Positions 11,224 to 21,800 of a stretch of DNA of 64,000 bases are shown here, piece by piece. The position numbers and the translations under genes are program-made. The DNA comes from Odontesthes bonariensis (Eukaryota > Chordata > Actinopteri > Atheriniformes > Atherinopsidae), in NCBI RefSeq assembly GCF_027942865.1, contig NC_134509.1:14038017-14102016 (forward strand), read 5' to 3'. Each line of letters starts with the position of its first letter. Within the stretch, counting starts at the first letter, position 1. Under the pieces are notes generated by a model. The model worked only from the letters and a program-made list of their open reading frames with translations, was not told where the DNA came from and made no database searches.

Positions 11224-12272
11224 ATGAGGAAATTTCACCTGCACAAGGTGGAATGGAAGGAATCAGAAGGAACAAATAAAGAAGCACTTGCTGAGTTCTT
11301 ATACGATGCGTGGCCACATGCTGATCTTACAGCAGTGGGAAGAAACCTCAGCTTGTACATAGCACATCAACACCAATGTCACTGTTTGACTGTACTGGAA
11401 GGTGTGCAGTCTGTTCATGCTGTGGAAGACCTGCAGTGTGACCACGAAGAATGTGACACTGTTGTTTTTGCATGCACAACATGCTGCACAGGAACATAAG
11501 ACTGTCATTATTAAGAGCCCTGACACTGATGTAGCAGTCATTGCTGTGAGTCTGCAGAAAGATTTGCCATGCAGCTTGTACTTTTTCACAGGGACGGGCA
11601 ACAGAACACGCATAATGGACATTACCAAGGTGTCATCAGCTCTCGGAGCCAGTGTGTGTTCAGCCTTGATTGGGATCCATACATTCACTGGGTGTGACTC
11701 CACAAGGCAAAAAGAAGACATTTGCTGTGGCATGCGAGAAAGATGTCTACCTGAAGGCTTTCAGAAATGTGGGGACTGAATTTAACTTGGACCAATCTAC
11801 ATTTGCATTACTTTGCAAATATGTATGCCATTTGTACGATCAGCCAACCGCAGAAAACATCAATGAGGCTAGGTACAAAGCTTTCTGTATGGCATCATCA
11901 GCCTTGCCAGAATTATCTATCCCCCCAACAAGTGATGCCCTCCACCAGCACTGCAAAAGGGCAAATTATCAGGCTAAAATAATGAGGTCATGTGTAAAGA
12001 AAAAGATTGGCGCTCCATCTCCCACTGGACATGGTTGGCATCTGGAAGATGGAAATCTTGAAGTGACATGGATGACAAGAAATCCAGCCCCTGTTTTACA
12101 TGTCATACACTGTGGTTGCAGAGGGAGTGCCTGTGAGACAAAGAGATGCTCCTGTTTCTCTGCAGGACTCTGTTGTACAAACTTGTGCAGGTGTTCCAGC
12201 TGTTCAAACACCACAAAGGAAACAGAGGATAAAGAAGATGACAGCTGCCCTGACACTGACAGGGGGGAATAG
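11224..12272 (+). pseudogene. Broken gene: PIN/FEN1-like nuclease motifs plus C-terminal tesmin/TSO1-type CXC domain
   Basis: Three overlapping frames make one protein: 11224 to about 11465, about 11465 to 11705, and about 11705 to 12272. The first piece ends in HEECDT (11443-11460), the second holds SPDTDV (11516-11533) and TGCDST (11687-11704), and the third continues GKKKTFAVACEKD to the stop. The spaced acidic motifs recall the EAEA, D-x-D and GCDY metal-site motifs of FEN1/XPG-type PIN-like nucleases. The C-terminus has a cysteine pattern beginning HCGCRGSACETKRCSC and continuing C-x3-C-x-C-x2-C, as in one half of a CRC/TSO1 DNA-binding domain. I know this combination as a common uncharacterised protein type in fishes and marine invertebrates. 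The junctions need small indels, and residues expected between TGCDST and GKKK are missing, so the copy is dead. The N-terminus may also be truncated. Confidence 0.7.
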
Positions 12273-12465
12273 TGTGTGTGTGCGCGCGTGTTTTTTTTAA
12301 CCTCTATTCTATTCTATTCCATTTGTATCATTCCTTTTATTATGGTTATGTATATATGTATATAAGTTTATACCGGTTGATGTAAATGCCGGTTGATGTG
12401 TATGCCCTACTTGTTTTGATTTTGTTATGTGTTGTATAGTTATTAGTGAATACATCAGTAAATGA

Positions 12466-12790
12466 ATACCTGAATGGTCCTTATCATTGATAATTAGAAT
12501 TATTTCCATTCATTAATAAAAAATGACAACATGAAAAGGTAACCTTATCATCCACTTGCACAATAGTTGTTTGTACTACAAATAAAGCACTGTTTGGAAT
12601 CAATTTAGCCCACGTTACAAACACGTGGATGGTTATCAATAATTATTGGAATTCCATTAATTGATCAAAATGACAACATGAAAGGTCACTTGCATAATTG
12701 TGCTTCGTGCTGTAAATAAAGCACTATTTCGAATTTATTTGGCTCAATTCAGAAATACATGAATGAGCATTATCGTTGATAATTATTATT
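12466..12790. repeat. Tandem repeat, about 2.3 diverged copies, each full copy with AATAAA
   Basis: A unit of roughly 140-180 bp containing ATGACAACATGAAA, then CACTTGCA, then AAATAAAGCACT is present twice in full (about 12466-12610 and 12630-12750). A partial third copy begins near 12755 (ATGAATGGTCC/ATGAGCATTATC followed by TTGATAATTA). It lies downstream of the broken gene inside the terminal repeats, so it may have served as its 3' end. Confidence 0.7.
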
Positions 12791-13111
12791 TTATGTTCAC
12801 TTTAAAATGATATTTTGCGAGATTCCTTTCTGTAGGTTAGATTTGACAGCACCTGGCAGGTTGTCATTTTTCCAGTTTGTTGTCGTAAATCGGCAACGTG
12901 ATTGGTCCAGCGCGGTCACGTGGTGTCTTGTGACGTCAAAATCGTCATTCAGCCCTGCGGAAAATATTTCTTCAGAAAACGTCTCGGTTTAAAAAAAGTA
13001 CAGGATTCTGTGACGCGAAACTTTTTTTATATGTGCAAAATAACTTTGTCATTTTTATCAGCGAACGGGCATGTAGTTCGGAGAGCACGGAGCGAGCCTA
13101 AACGAAAACGG

Positions 13112-13129
13112 GGTTCACCTTACGGCCTA
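13112..13129 (-). repeat. Right terminal inverted repeat of the 2.3 kb element
   Basis: This is the reverse complement of 10812-10829, with no mismatch over 18 bp. Confidence 0.85.
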
Positions 13130-13539
13130 TTATTGTCTTGATGCATTGCAACTTGCTATTTATTTTCATAGTTGCATCCAAATATTATGTTGAATACTTT
13201 GTGTCACAACTTTGTTTTACTGAGTGTAATTTGTTGAATTTCGGTGACACCCAAAAGCTATTTTATGACCAAATTATGAGCCGGATGTGAGCTGTTTGTG
13301 TAGTACTTAACACTCCAGTGCTATAAAAATGGTAAGTTTCTTTAATAAACATTACAGTGTCACAATTTCTAGCCAACAGCAGCTATCAAAAGGTGTGACC
13401 GTGTCTTAACACCAGCAATATTTCTGCTAATACCAATGATGCTAATAACTAAGACATAATTATACGACTTTTGTGAGAGCAATGCAGCTACAGTATCTAG
13501 GTCACAGAATGTGACGGGCCACAGAATTGATTGCTACAC

Positions 13540-13640
13540 CTGCACTTCCTGTTCAGTTAGCCAATCGCATCATTCTTGCTTGCAGGGTTTGGTGACGTAA
13601 CCAGCTCTGATACTTCCTCGTTTGTTTTCTGAGCCGCTAA
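13540..13640 (+). promoter_or_regulatory. herc3: Probable herc3 promoter
   Basis: Upstream of the inferred first exon are a CCAAT box (13561-13565), a CRE-like TGACGTAA (13593-13600) and an ETS-like ACTTCCTCG (13612-13620). There is no TATA box. The function is inferred from position. Confidence 0.35.
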
Positions 13641-13680
13641 ACCGAAACCCAGCGTTTAATTTCAGGATGCGTTTGTCAAG
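13640..13680 (+). other. herc3: Probable herc3 non-coding first exon
   Basis: A donor AAG/GTGCGT at 13680 can splice to the acceptor TTTCAG before 15367, where 128 nt of leader precede the start codon. The transcription start is not determined. An ATG at 13667 would open a short upstream frame. Confidence 0.4.
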
Positions 13681-15366
13681 GTGCGTACACAGTTTTTAAC
13701 TTTGCATGAACCCGCCGCAGCTTATTATTATTTTTTCACGAGACTTATACTGGCACTGCTGACAACAGGTCACCAGCTGGTTTCTGTGGGTGATAAAACT
13801 CCCAGTCAGCGTTGCTTTAGCCTGCCATGGTTAGTTAGCTATAAACTGGGATAGCTTTCGTTGGTCATCAAGGCGTCTTTTCAGGTTAGTTAACTTAACT
13901 GACGCTGCAAATGTCAGTGGGGATATTTAGGTACAGCTGAGGACTGTGTCCGTAATATCTACACAACACGGATCACCAGGCTAATGCAACATTGTTGTCC
14001 TTCTAATGTGGGGAAGGCTGGAGCGGTCTGGGCTAAACTTAGCTACTAGCTGAACGGAAAGAGAACGATAATGTAAACAAACCAGACTCCTACCGACTCA
14101 AAATCACGGACAAGTCTTACAGTATTTAGTCTCTTTGGAGGAACTGGAAGTTACTGTACCCGTAATACTGATACTACTAATCGACGCTGGTCACCTGATC
14201 CATTTAAAAAAAAAAATGTCAGCATAAACAAAACATGTCGATATCGGCTGCAACGCAGGATATTTCAGAGATGAATCAGTACTTTGGCTATCCTCTTGAG
14301 TAATTATTTTTGATCTCGAAAAGATTTATAATTCATTGACAGTAATGATTTTCAGGGCTGAAGCTGACATTTTTAACTGAATGTTTGGTCTGACCAACTG
14401 ATGATGAGGTTAAAACTCAGCATTTTAAATGTTTTTTTTTTTTGTCTGTTGATTAATTAATTAATCATGTAATTAGTTCTGTAAAAACCAAAAGCATCCT
14501 ACTGGAATTATTATTATTATTATTTTTTCAAAAGTACTGCAGTTTTTAATAGGTTTTAGCTGGCATTTATTTATTATTATTTTTTTAAAGTCCTTATTGA
14601 TGCACTGAGCAGCTTCTCATCCCTTAAATCTTCATGTCTATTCATCTGTATGAAATCAGTTTGGTGAAAGCGACAGAGAAGCCTTACTCCCACCTTGTTT
14701 CCCACCATTTGATAGAGTAAAATGACTGCCCTTTAAATGACATCATCTTGTTCACCCATGGCCTCTGCTGGGACATGTCATAGCTACCAAAATATCAACA
14801 CGTGCTTTACAACAGAGATGGAATCTGACATTTCTCTTTGTTTTTGTTTTTTTACACTTGAGAATTGAAAAAAAAAAAAAGTTCAAACATTTGCAAAACA
14901 GGTGATTTTGTAATATCTGTGATAGACACGCTTTTAGTCGAGTGTAGGCCTACATGTTTAACCGACACCTGAATCTATATTGGTGCATAATTAGCATTGT
15001 TAAAAGTTATTAGCAGTGGTCTGCAAGATCTCAATGGTTTTTTTCATTTAGCAATGTAATATGGACTATATAGTATGGTTTTTGCTTTGAGATGTTATGC
15101 GTCATGTTTGTTTATTCTAACATGCGTGTACTATGAGTGGATGGACACTCGGGCGGGACTGCTTGGAGCTGCTTAAGCCAGGATTACACTGCCAGGGTTT
15201 ATTTAAACACACTGCCTGTTCCTCTTGTCATTTTGCTTACATCATTCTATACCCAGTGCCTTTTTCATCATTAAATCATTGTCCGGAATTCCAAGTGGAG
15301 CAGCGCAATCATACCACGTTCCAAATGAAGGTGATAATGTAGTCCTGCTGCTTTTGTGTCTTTCAG
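13681..15366 (+). other. herc3: herc3 intron 1
   Basis: This is a 1.7 kb AT-rich intron in the leader with T- and A-rich runs. I see no gene or recognised repeat in it. Confidence 0.45.
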
Positions 15367-15494
15367 GGTTGGCATTTACATGAAGAGGAGAAAGCGGGGC
15401 TGTTCTCAGGCTTGAGCATTATTGTCTTCCTCCATCTGGCCTTCACTCTCTCCGCCTCTTGATACTGGTGCTCATTTCCTCTTCCTTCACCACC

Positions 15495-18400
15495 ATGCTG
15501 TGCTGGGGGAATGCCAGGGATGGGCAGCTGGGTATTGGTTTGGAGAGGAACCCTGTGTTTGAGCCGAGGAGCTGTCATTTGTTCAGTGGCAGAGGACTGA
15601 AAGAGATCGCCTGTGGAGGGCAGCACACACTCTTCCTCCTGCAGGATGGTAGCGTGTACACATGTGGCTCTAACAGCTGTGGACAGCTGGGCCATGACAA
15701 AGCTGAGAGTTGCCCAGGTAAGCTTTGAGCACAAACAACAGGTTCAGAGATATCTGGTTCACCCTTACCGATTGCACTTTCCCTAAGCCCCGCTTAGGTG
15801 TTTTTGGAAAGTCAGTCAGGGTGAACCTGACAGGATTTATTTATGTGGTCTGACCCTGTTGGTAGTGATTGAGCTGGTAGCTTAATAAAAAAAAAAAAAA
15901 AAAGCATTTCACAGGCTTGAATTCACCTTTTTTTTTTTTGTTTTGTTTAAACACTTTATTTTATGTTTTCCTTTCTGATATAATAAAAATCATCACAAAA
16001 TGGGAACGATTTGGACTGGCTTTTCTCCACATGACCATTGTATTACTGTAACATACATGCCACATAAAGGTGCAAGCTCTTTCTCTTACCTTAGCCCATT
16101 TCTCCCAGTTTTCTTCTTGTTCTCTCCCTCAGTTGCTGATATAGCGCTGATATTATTCTACACATCGTTGAATTGATTATGGTTTCTAATTATACCACTT
16201 ATCTAAATTAGCATTTCATTTTATCACTCTGTCATCTGTCTCCTAATTGCAGTTATCTGAAATGATCTAGTTTGTTCTAGTCCTGCATAGTTCTACTTAA
16301 TCTTCTAAAAACCTTCGACATTCCCTTCTTTTATTGGTAGGAGAACATATTGCTGTGATAACTTTATTACTCCGTTGTTTGAGCCTCAGGTCCAATGTGC
16401 CTGGGATAATGGGTCTGTTATCAGCAACGAATCTCAGACCTTTGAGCTCTATCCAGAGTCTCTATTGAAACCTTGGTTCCAATGTAAACCAAGTGACATT
16501 ATTTACCTGTTCAGGTAGTTCCTTTGTTACTTCGGTGTCATTTTTAACATGAAATCTCACAAACCCTGAGTGATTTGATAAACTAAGTCTCAGAGCTGGA
16601 TTTGCAGTGGCGGCCAGAGTGTAGAGAGTAGTACAAAACGTACAGTGAAAAACCCTTTTGCGGGTCCCAGCAAGTTTTAGTTGCTGTTGTGTTTTTACAT
16701 GCACTGGACAACCTGGATAACAGGAGGTCTGCAATACAAAGATATGTAGCCACTTGAATTTTGATACAAAAAAAGCTACCATGATCATATCAAACTTATT
16801 GCATTTTTTTCCACCTAAAATATACACATTTTCCTTATATTTCCATCCATCCATCCATTTTCTATACCTGCTTCATCTGTCGGTCGGGTCGCGGAGGGGC
16901 TGGATTCTATCTCAGCTGTCATTGGGGCGAGAGGCGGGGTACACCCTGGACAGGTCGCCAGTCCATCACAGGGCCACATAGAGACAAACGAGAGAAACAA
17001 CCACACACTAGCTCACACTCACTCCTCCTCAGGACAATTTTAGAGACACCAATTAACCTAATTTGCATGTTTTTGGACAGTGGGAGGACCCTTATATTTC
17101 CCTATGTATTTTTTTTCAAGCCTGCAAACATGTCGACTGTTAGAAAGATCCTCTGTTCTAAGCTCACCAGCTCAGTGAAGCGTCTTTGTTAAACCACCAT
17201 AATGCTGCAAGAATCCACACAGGAAACAAAGAGTACCAACTTCAAGTTTCTGATCATCCCCTCCCCACCTCCTGTTCACTTGTGTTTTCTGCTTCATTTC
17301 ATAGTGCAGATGAAAACATTGAAAGCATCTTTTCTCCTGTATGCGTTTTACATTCCTTTTTACTTGGGTCTTTTGGCGCCGTTACTTGTAAATGATGCCT
17401 GTTTCTTTTTAGTCATTTTTAGGTCTGATCTGGCACTTTCTTAATTCCTTACATGGGTGAACAGTAGGAATGCTCTCTATTTAAACAAGTCAGAAAATAA
17501 CAATGACTAACCATTTGGACTTTGTAGCTGTATAGCTGAAGAACAAAAGGTTGGATCTGATAAACAAAATGTTAGATTTGAAAATGTTAAAGGACAGGCA
17601 TGTTCATCGTTTCCCTTCTACCTCTGCTACAGTCTGAGCAGGCTTCTCTTCTGTTCACAGAGTTGGTGGGGGCTCTGGATACTCAGAAGATAACAGTGGT
17701 GTCGTGTGGTCGGGCCCATTCGATGGCGGTGAATGAGCAGGGTCAAGTGTTTGCGTGGGGAGCTGGTGAAGGGGGACAGCTCGGCCTGGGGACTGTAGAG
17801 GCGGTCATTCGAATCCCAAGGTGAATGTGTAGGGCATCATTAAGGAAATTAAGCTTTCAGCCCAACAGGACAGAAACACTTACACTTGTGGTTGTTGCAA
17901 AAAAGGTGTGTTTCAACAGGGCAAACTTATGCGGTTCCAGGAAGGCCACTTGGTTAGAGACATGATTTTAAAAGAAAAGATGATGCAACGTAGTGGTAGA
18001 CATGCCTCCTCCAACATTTTGTAATTTGCTGTAGTTAATCCCGGCCTTTTGGTGCATGGGTAACTTGAATGTGAAATGTTATGCATGTTATGATTTTTTT
18101 TGTTTTGTCGTTCTGATGAATATTTTTCTTTTTTCTAGGTTGGTTAAAAGATTGTGTGACCACAGCGTCTCCCAAATAATGTGCGGGAATCAGCACTGCA
18201 TCGCACTTTCTAGAGGTGTGAAAGACACAGTCTCTACACGACACTGCAGCACTGCTCTCACCATGAATGTTACATCCATACACTGCACATTCCAACCGTG
18301 TCCACATCCAACTGCAGCGGACAGCACCAGATAGCCTCTTCCAATTCAGTTAAAAAAAACACTGTACTTTATTTCCCTCTTGTAGGATTTTTTTTTCCAT

Positions 18401-18783
18401 AGTTGGACAGTATAAGCACTGGTTTAAGTTTCAGGTGAAATATGAAAGAAAAACTCAGGGTGAATCACCCCGATGAAGGCCGCGTGCCAAAATGAATTTG
18501 GTCTCTTGGTCCTTGAAACATGCAGATGAGTGGTGAATAATGCGACCGCACTCTCATCCCTGAGGATGAGTTTGTGACAAACAAGTGTCAACCAGCATCA
18601 TCAGGGTCACTCCTGTTTGGACTTGAGGCATAAACATTTTCAACAGAGAGCCTGCGGTGCAGACTGACTGTGTGGAAATGTGGGACCACATGCTTTTTAT
18701 CAGAAGTAAGCTTATTAAATATTGGAGCGCGTCCTGTTGAGGGGGAAAAAATAAAGATAAGTCAGGGTTGTTTAAGCCACAAG

Positions 18784-18826
<43 letters not shown>

Positions 18827-21800
18827 AAAAAGTTTAAGTGTCATGCAAAGGATGGATATGTGTTTGGATGCTTAGATGAATAACATCTGTGTGTGTGTGT
18901 TCTCTCTCAGATGGCCAGCTGTTCACGTGGGGCCAGAACACCAGTGGCCAGCTCGGTCTGGGCAAAGGAGAGACCAGCAAGCTGTACCCTCAACCTCTGA
19001 AGTCTCTGGCAGGAATTCCTTTAGCGCAGATAACTGCAGGAGGAGACCACAGTTTTGCACTCTCGCTGTCCGGAGCTGTATTTGGCTGGGGCAAAAACAG
19101 AGCTGGACAGCTGGGTCTTAATGATAAGCAAGGTAATAATCAGCAGGTTAGAAATAAGGTGCACTCTGTCAATTAAGAAGATTAAGGGGAAAGAGCAGTG
19201 TTTGTTGTAATTGTATTTTTGCACTTTTGTTTAAGATGTATACAAATGGAAGGAAGAGATGTGTGATTATTTAACAGCGGTCCTATAGTTTAACAGTGTC
19301 TCACATCATCCCACGACACAGAGCACTTTTGAATGTTTTTTTTTTTTTTTTTTATCTCATAGGTGGTGGTTTTATTTTAATTTAAAACCCTCTTTGGTTT
19401 TCTTTTCTGCTGTTCATGTCTAACTTGAATTAAAGTATTATCTGTTGATGAGTAAACCTTTTAGCTCAGTTACCACTTTGACGCTTATGGTACTTCAAAT
19501 GCAGAAGATCTAGCGTTCCACTCGTTTGTTTAAACTCTTCGAACTGCTGTACAACATTGTGACCCGGCTTGACTGATGTTTCCATCCTCAGATCGGGCAG
19601 TGCCGTGCCACATCAAATTTTTGAGATCTCAGAAAGTTGTTTACATCAGCTGTGGAGATGAACATACAGCAGCCCTCACAAAGGTGCGAACATTACTCAA
19701 CTCTCTCCAGGGAGAGGTTCACTTATGCTCTAATGGCAAGCATCAATATGCTGAATAGTCCAGTCTGGTTCCAGCAATTGTAGTTCAGTTAAGTAGACAA
19801 TCGCAATTGTATAGGAATAAGAATAGGTCTTATTCCTATTACTCTGCTGAACTCTTCTTAATGCTGATCAGCCGCCTGAAGAGCCTGTAATTGTAATTAC
19901 AACAAAACATTTCAATGCTATATTTCCTCTGTGGCAGGATGGAGGTTTGTTTACATTTGGCGATGGCTCGTGGGGCCAGCTGGGTCACGGCTCCACCAAT
20001 AACGAACTTTTACCAAGACGAGTGCTGGAGGTCATGGGTACGGAGGTGTCCCAGATCGCCTGTGGCAGGTACCGTCTGTTCTAAAAACCAAAGCAAGTGC
20101 GAAATCTGTAGCAACTCAACAGGTTGACACGTTCTGCGTTAGTTCAACTTTGTTCACGATGGTGATGTGTTTCCAGCATTTCGTCCACTCTGATTTGCAT
20201 CCTGACAACGACCACAGACTTATGAATTGGCTATTTTTATTTTTTTTTTCATGGTACATTGTCCCTAAAAAGGTCGCAGTAACAGCTGGAGGACACAAGA
20301 TGCCAACAAGGCAGCTGACATGACACAACTCTGCTGAAAAAATATTTTGATTTTCACATCTTGCATCATCTTGCATCATCTTGCATCATCTTGCATCATC
20401 TTTCACATCTTTTTTTTTTTCTTCCTTTTTTTTCTTCAGTGGTATTAGGACCACGATTACTAGTCATTTCCTGCTGCATTTCTGTTGGCTGACTCGTACA
20501 CATGTGCAATAGCAGAATTCACAGCGAGTGATTCTAATATTCTGACACTATCCAAATATTGTCCCCGGGTATCTTTGGTCACAATACTGTTTCGTGTTCG
20601 AGCATCTTTCTCCGAGTGGTGTAGAACCAAGACACACCGTTTATACACAGCTTGATAAGCACAAAATATTATATATGTATAAAGAAAAGAAATAAACTCT
20701 TTAAAAGGTTCAGTTGGCCTAAATGTTGGCTTAAATGTTTAGATGTTGTCGATTCCAGCAGGGACCCTTTGCTGCATTTTCAGCTCACTCATCAACTGTT
20801 CTCTTGACCTGAAGAGCAAAAATACTTAAAAAAAAGTAACTCTGTGAGTTTGTTTGCGTACCTCTGCGTATTAAAACGTGCTTTTCCTTTTGACAGGCAC
20901 CACACGTTGGCATTCGCGCCATCCTCCGGCATGGTGTATGCGTTTGGGTGCAACAGCCACGGCCAGCTGGGCACAGGAATACTGGGGGATTCCAGAAGCC
21001 CGTTTCCTGTCAAGACCAGTTTCCTGACAGGAAATCTTCAGAGAAGAGGTGAGCAGAGGGTTTGTTGATCAGTCTGTACTTGATGCGAAATGGCATCTTG
21101 GGACGTATCTGGCTGTTACTTGACGTCTTTTTATGAGTGATCATTTATAAATCCTCTTTGTAATGTAGAGCAAGCTTAGAAAGTCTTCAGAATAGCATAG
21201 CAGACTGATGATAACTCACGGAAATGGATGCTCAGTTGTGCTCAAGCAATAATGAAATGTTGTGTGAGAGGCCCACCAGGCTCCTTTGCTTTGCTGTGAC
21301 TTTGACATTCTGATGTGGGTGATTTATAAGTAACGCTGTCCAGACTGTTGGCAAAACAAGCTGTGGTAAAAGAAGGTTGCCTTTACGCGTGGTTACAACA
21401 CAAACAAGGTAGTCCTCATTTACACAGCAGCGTCTTGCATTGGATTTACCAGAAATTAGCTTGTAATGTGACATTAGGATGCTTCCTTGGCAGGATGGGT
21501 CCTTCCAAGTTGCGTCCTTCCTAAGCTAGGTAAGACTCCTTTCTTGCATTTGGAAAACCCACACTGGACGCTCAGAACGTTACCGTGGCAACAAATACAG
21601 TGAAAACAAAGGAATGACAAATTCTTTATTGATATTTATTGTTATATTATTGTGACCAAAGACTCTCTTTGACGAGCACAAGGGATTGTGGATGCTTTGA
21701 GGAAACTCGAAGTCCTTCAGAGAATCCTTGACATCGGAACAGCTGTTCAGCGAGATGTTATGATCTGGCATCCTGGATCAACAGTTGTTCCATGACTTTG

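Larger units (their letters stand above)
10812..13129 (+). mobile_element. Candidate DNA transposon with 18-bp perfect terminal inverted repeats, carrying a broken FEN1-like/CXC gene
   Basis: The ends 10812-10829 (TAGGCCGTAAGGTGAACC) and 13112-13129 are perfect inverted repeats. Similarity continues inward for about 150-170 bp in diverged form, including shared GCTCTCCG, CAGCTCATAAAAA/CGCTGATAAAAA, AAAAAAGTTTCG and GTACTTTTTT blocks. TA sits at both borders and may be the target duplication. Inside are a broken plus-strand gene (11224-12272) and a tandem repeat (12466-12790). No standard transposase (DDE, hAT, Tc1, piggyBac, Harbinger) is visible. Either the encoded nuclease-like protein moves the element, or this is a non-autonomous carrier with a captured gene. 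The terminal inverted repeats are seen directly; mobility is inferred. Confidence 0.7.

Noticed and set aside
11969..12256. Minus-strand frame rich in Ser and hydrophobics
   Set aside because: It is the antisense shadow of the CXC-coding frame.
17630..17660. Earlier acceptor (CTACAG at about 17632) for herc3 coding exon 2
   Set aside because: Using it breaks the RCC1 alignment. The later acceptor (TTCACAG before 17661) gives ELVGALD in phase.
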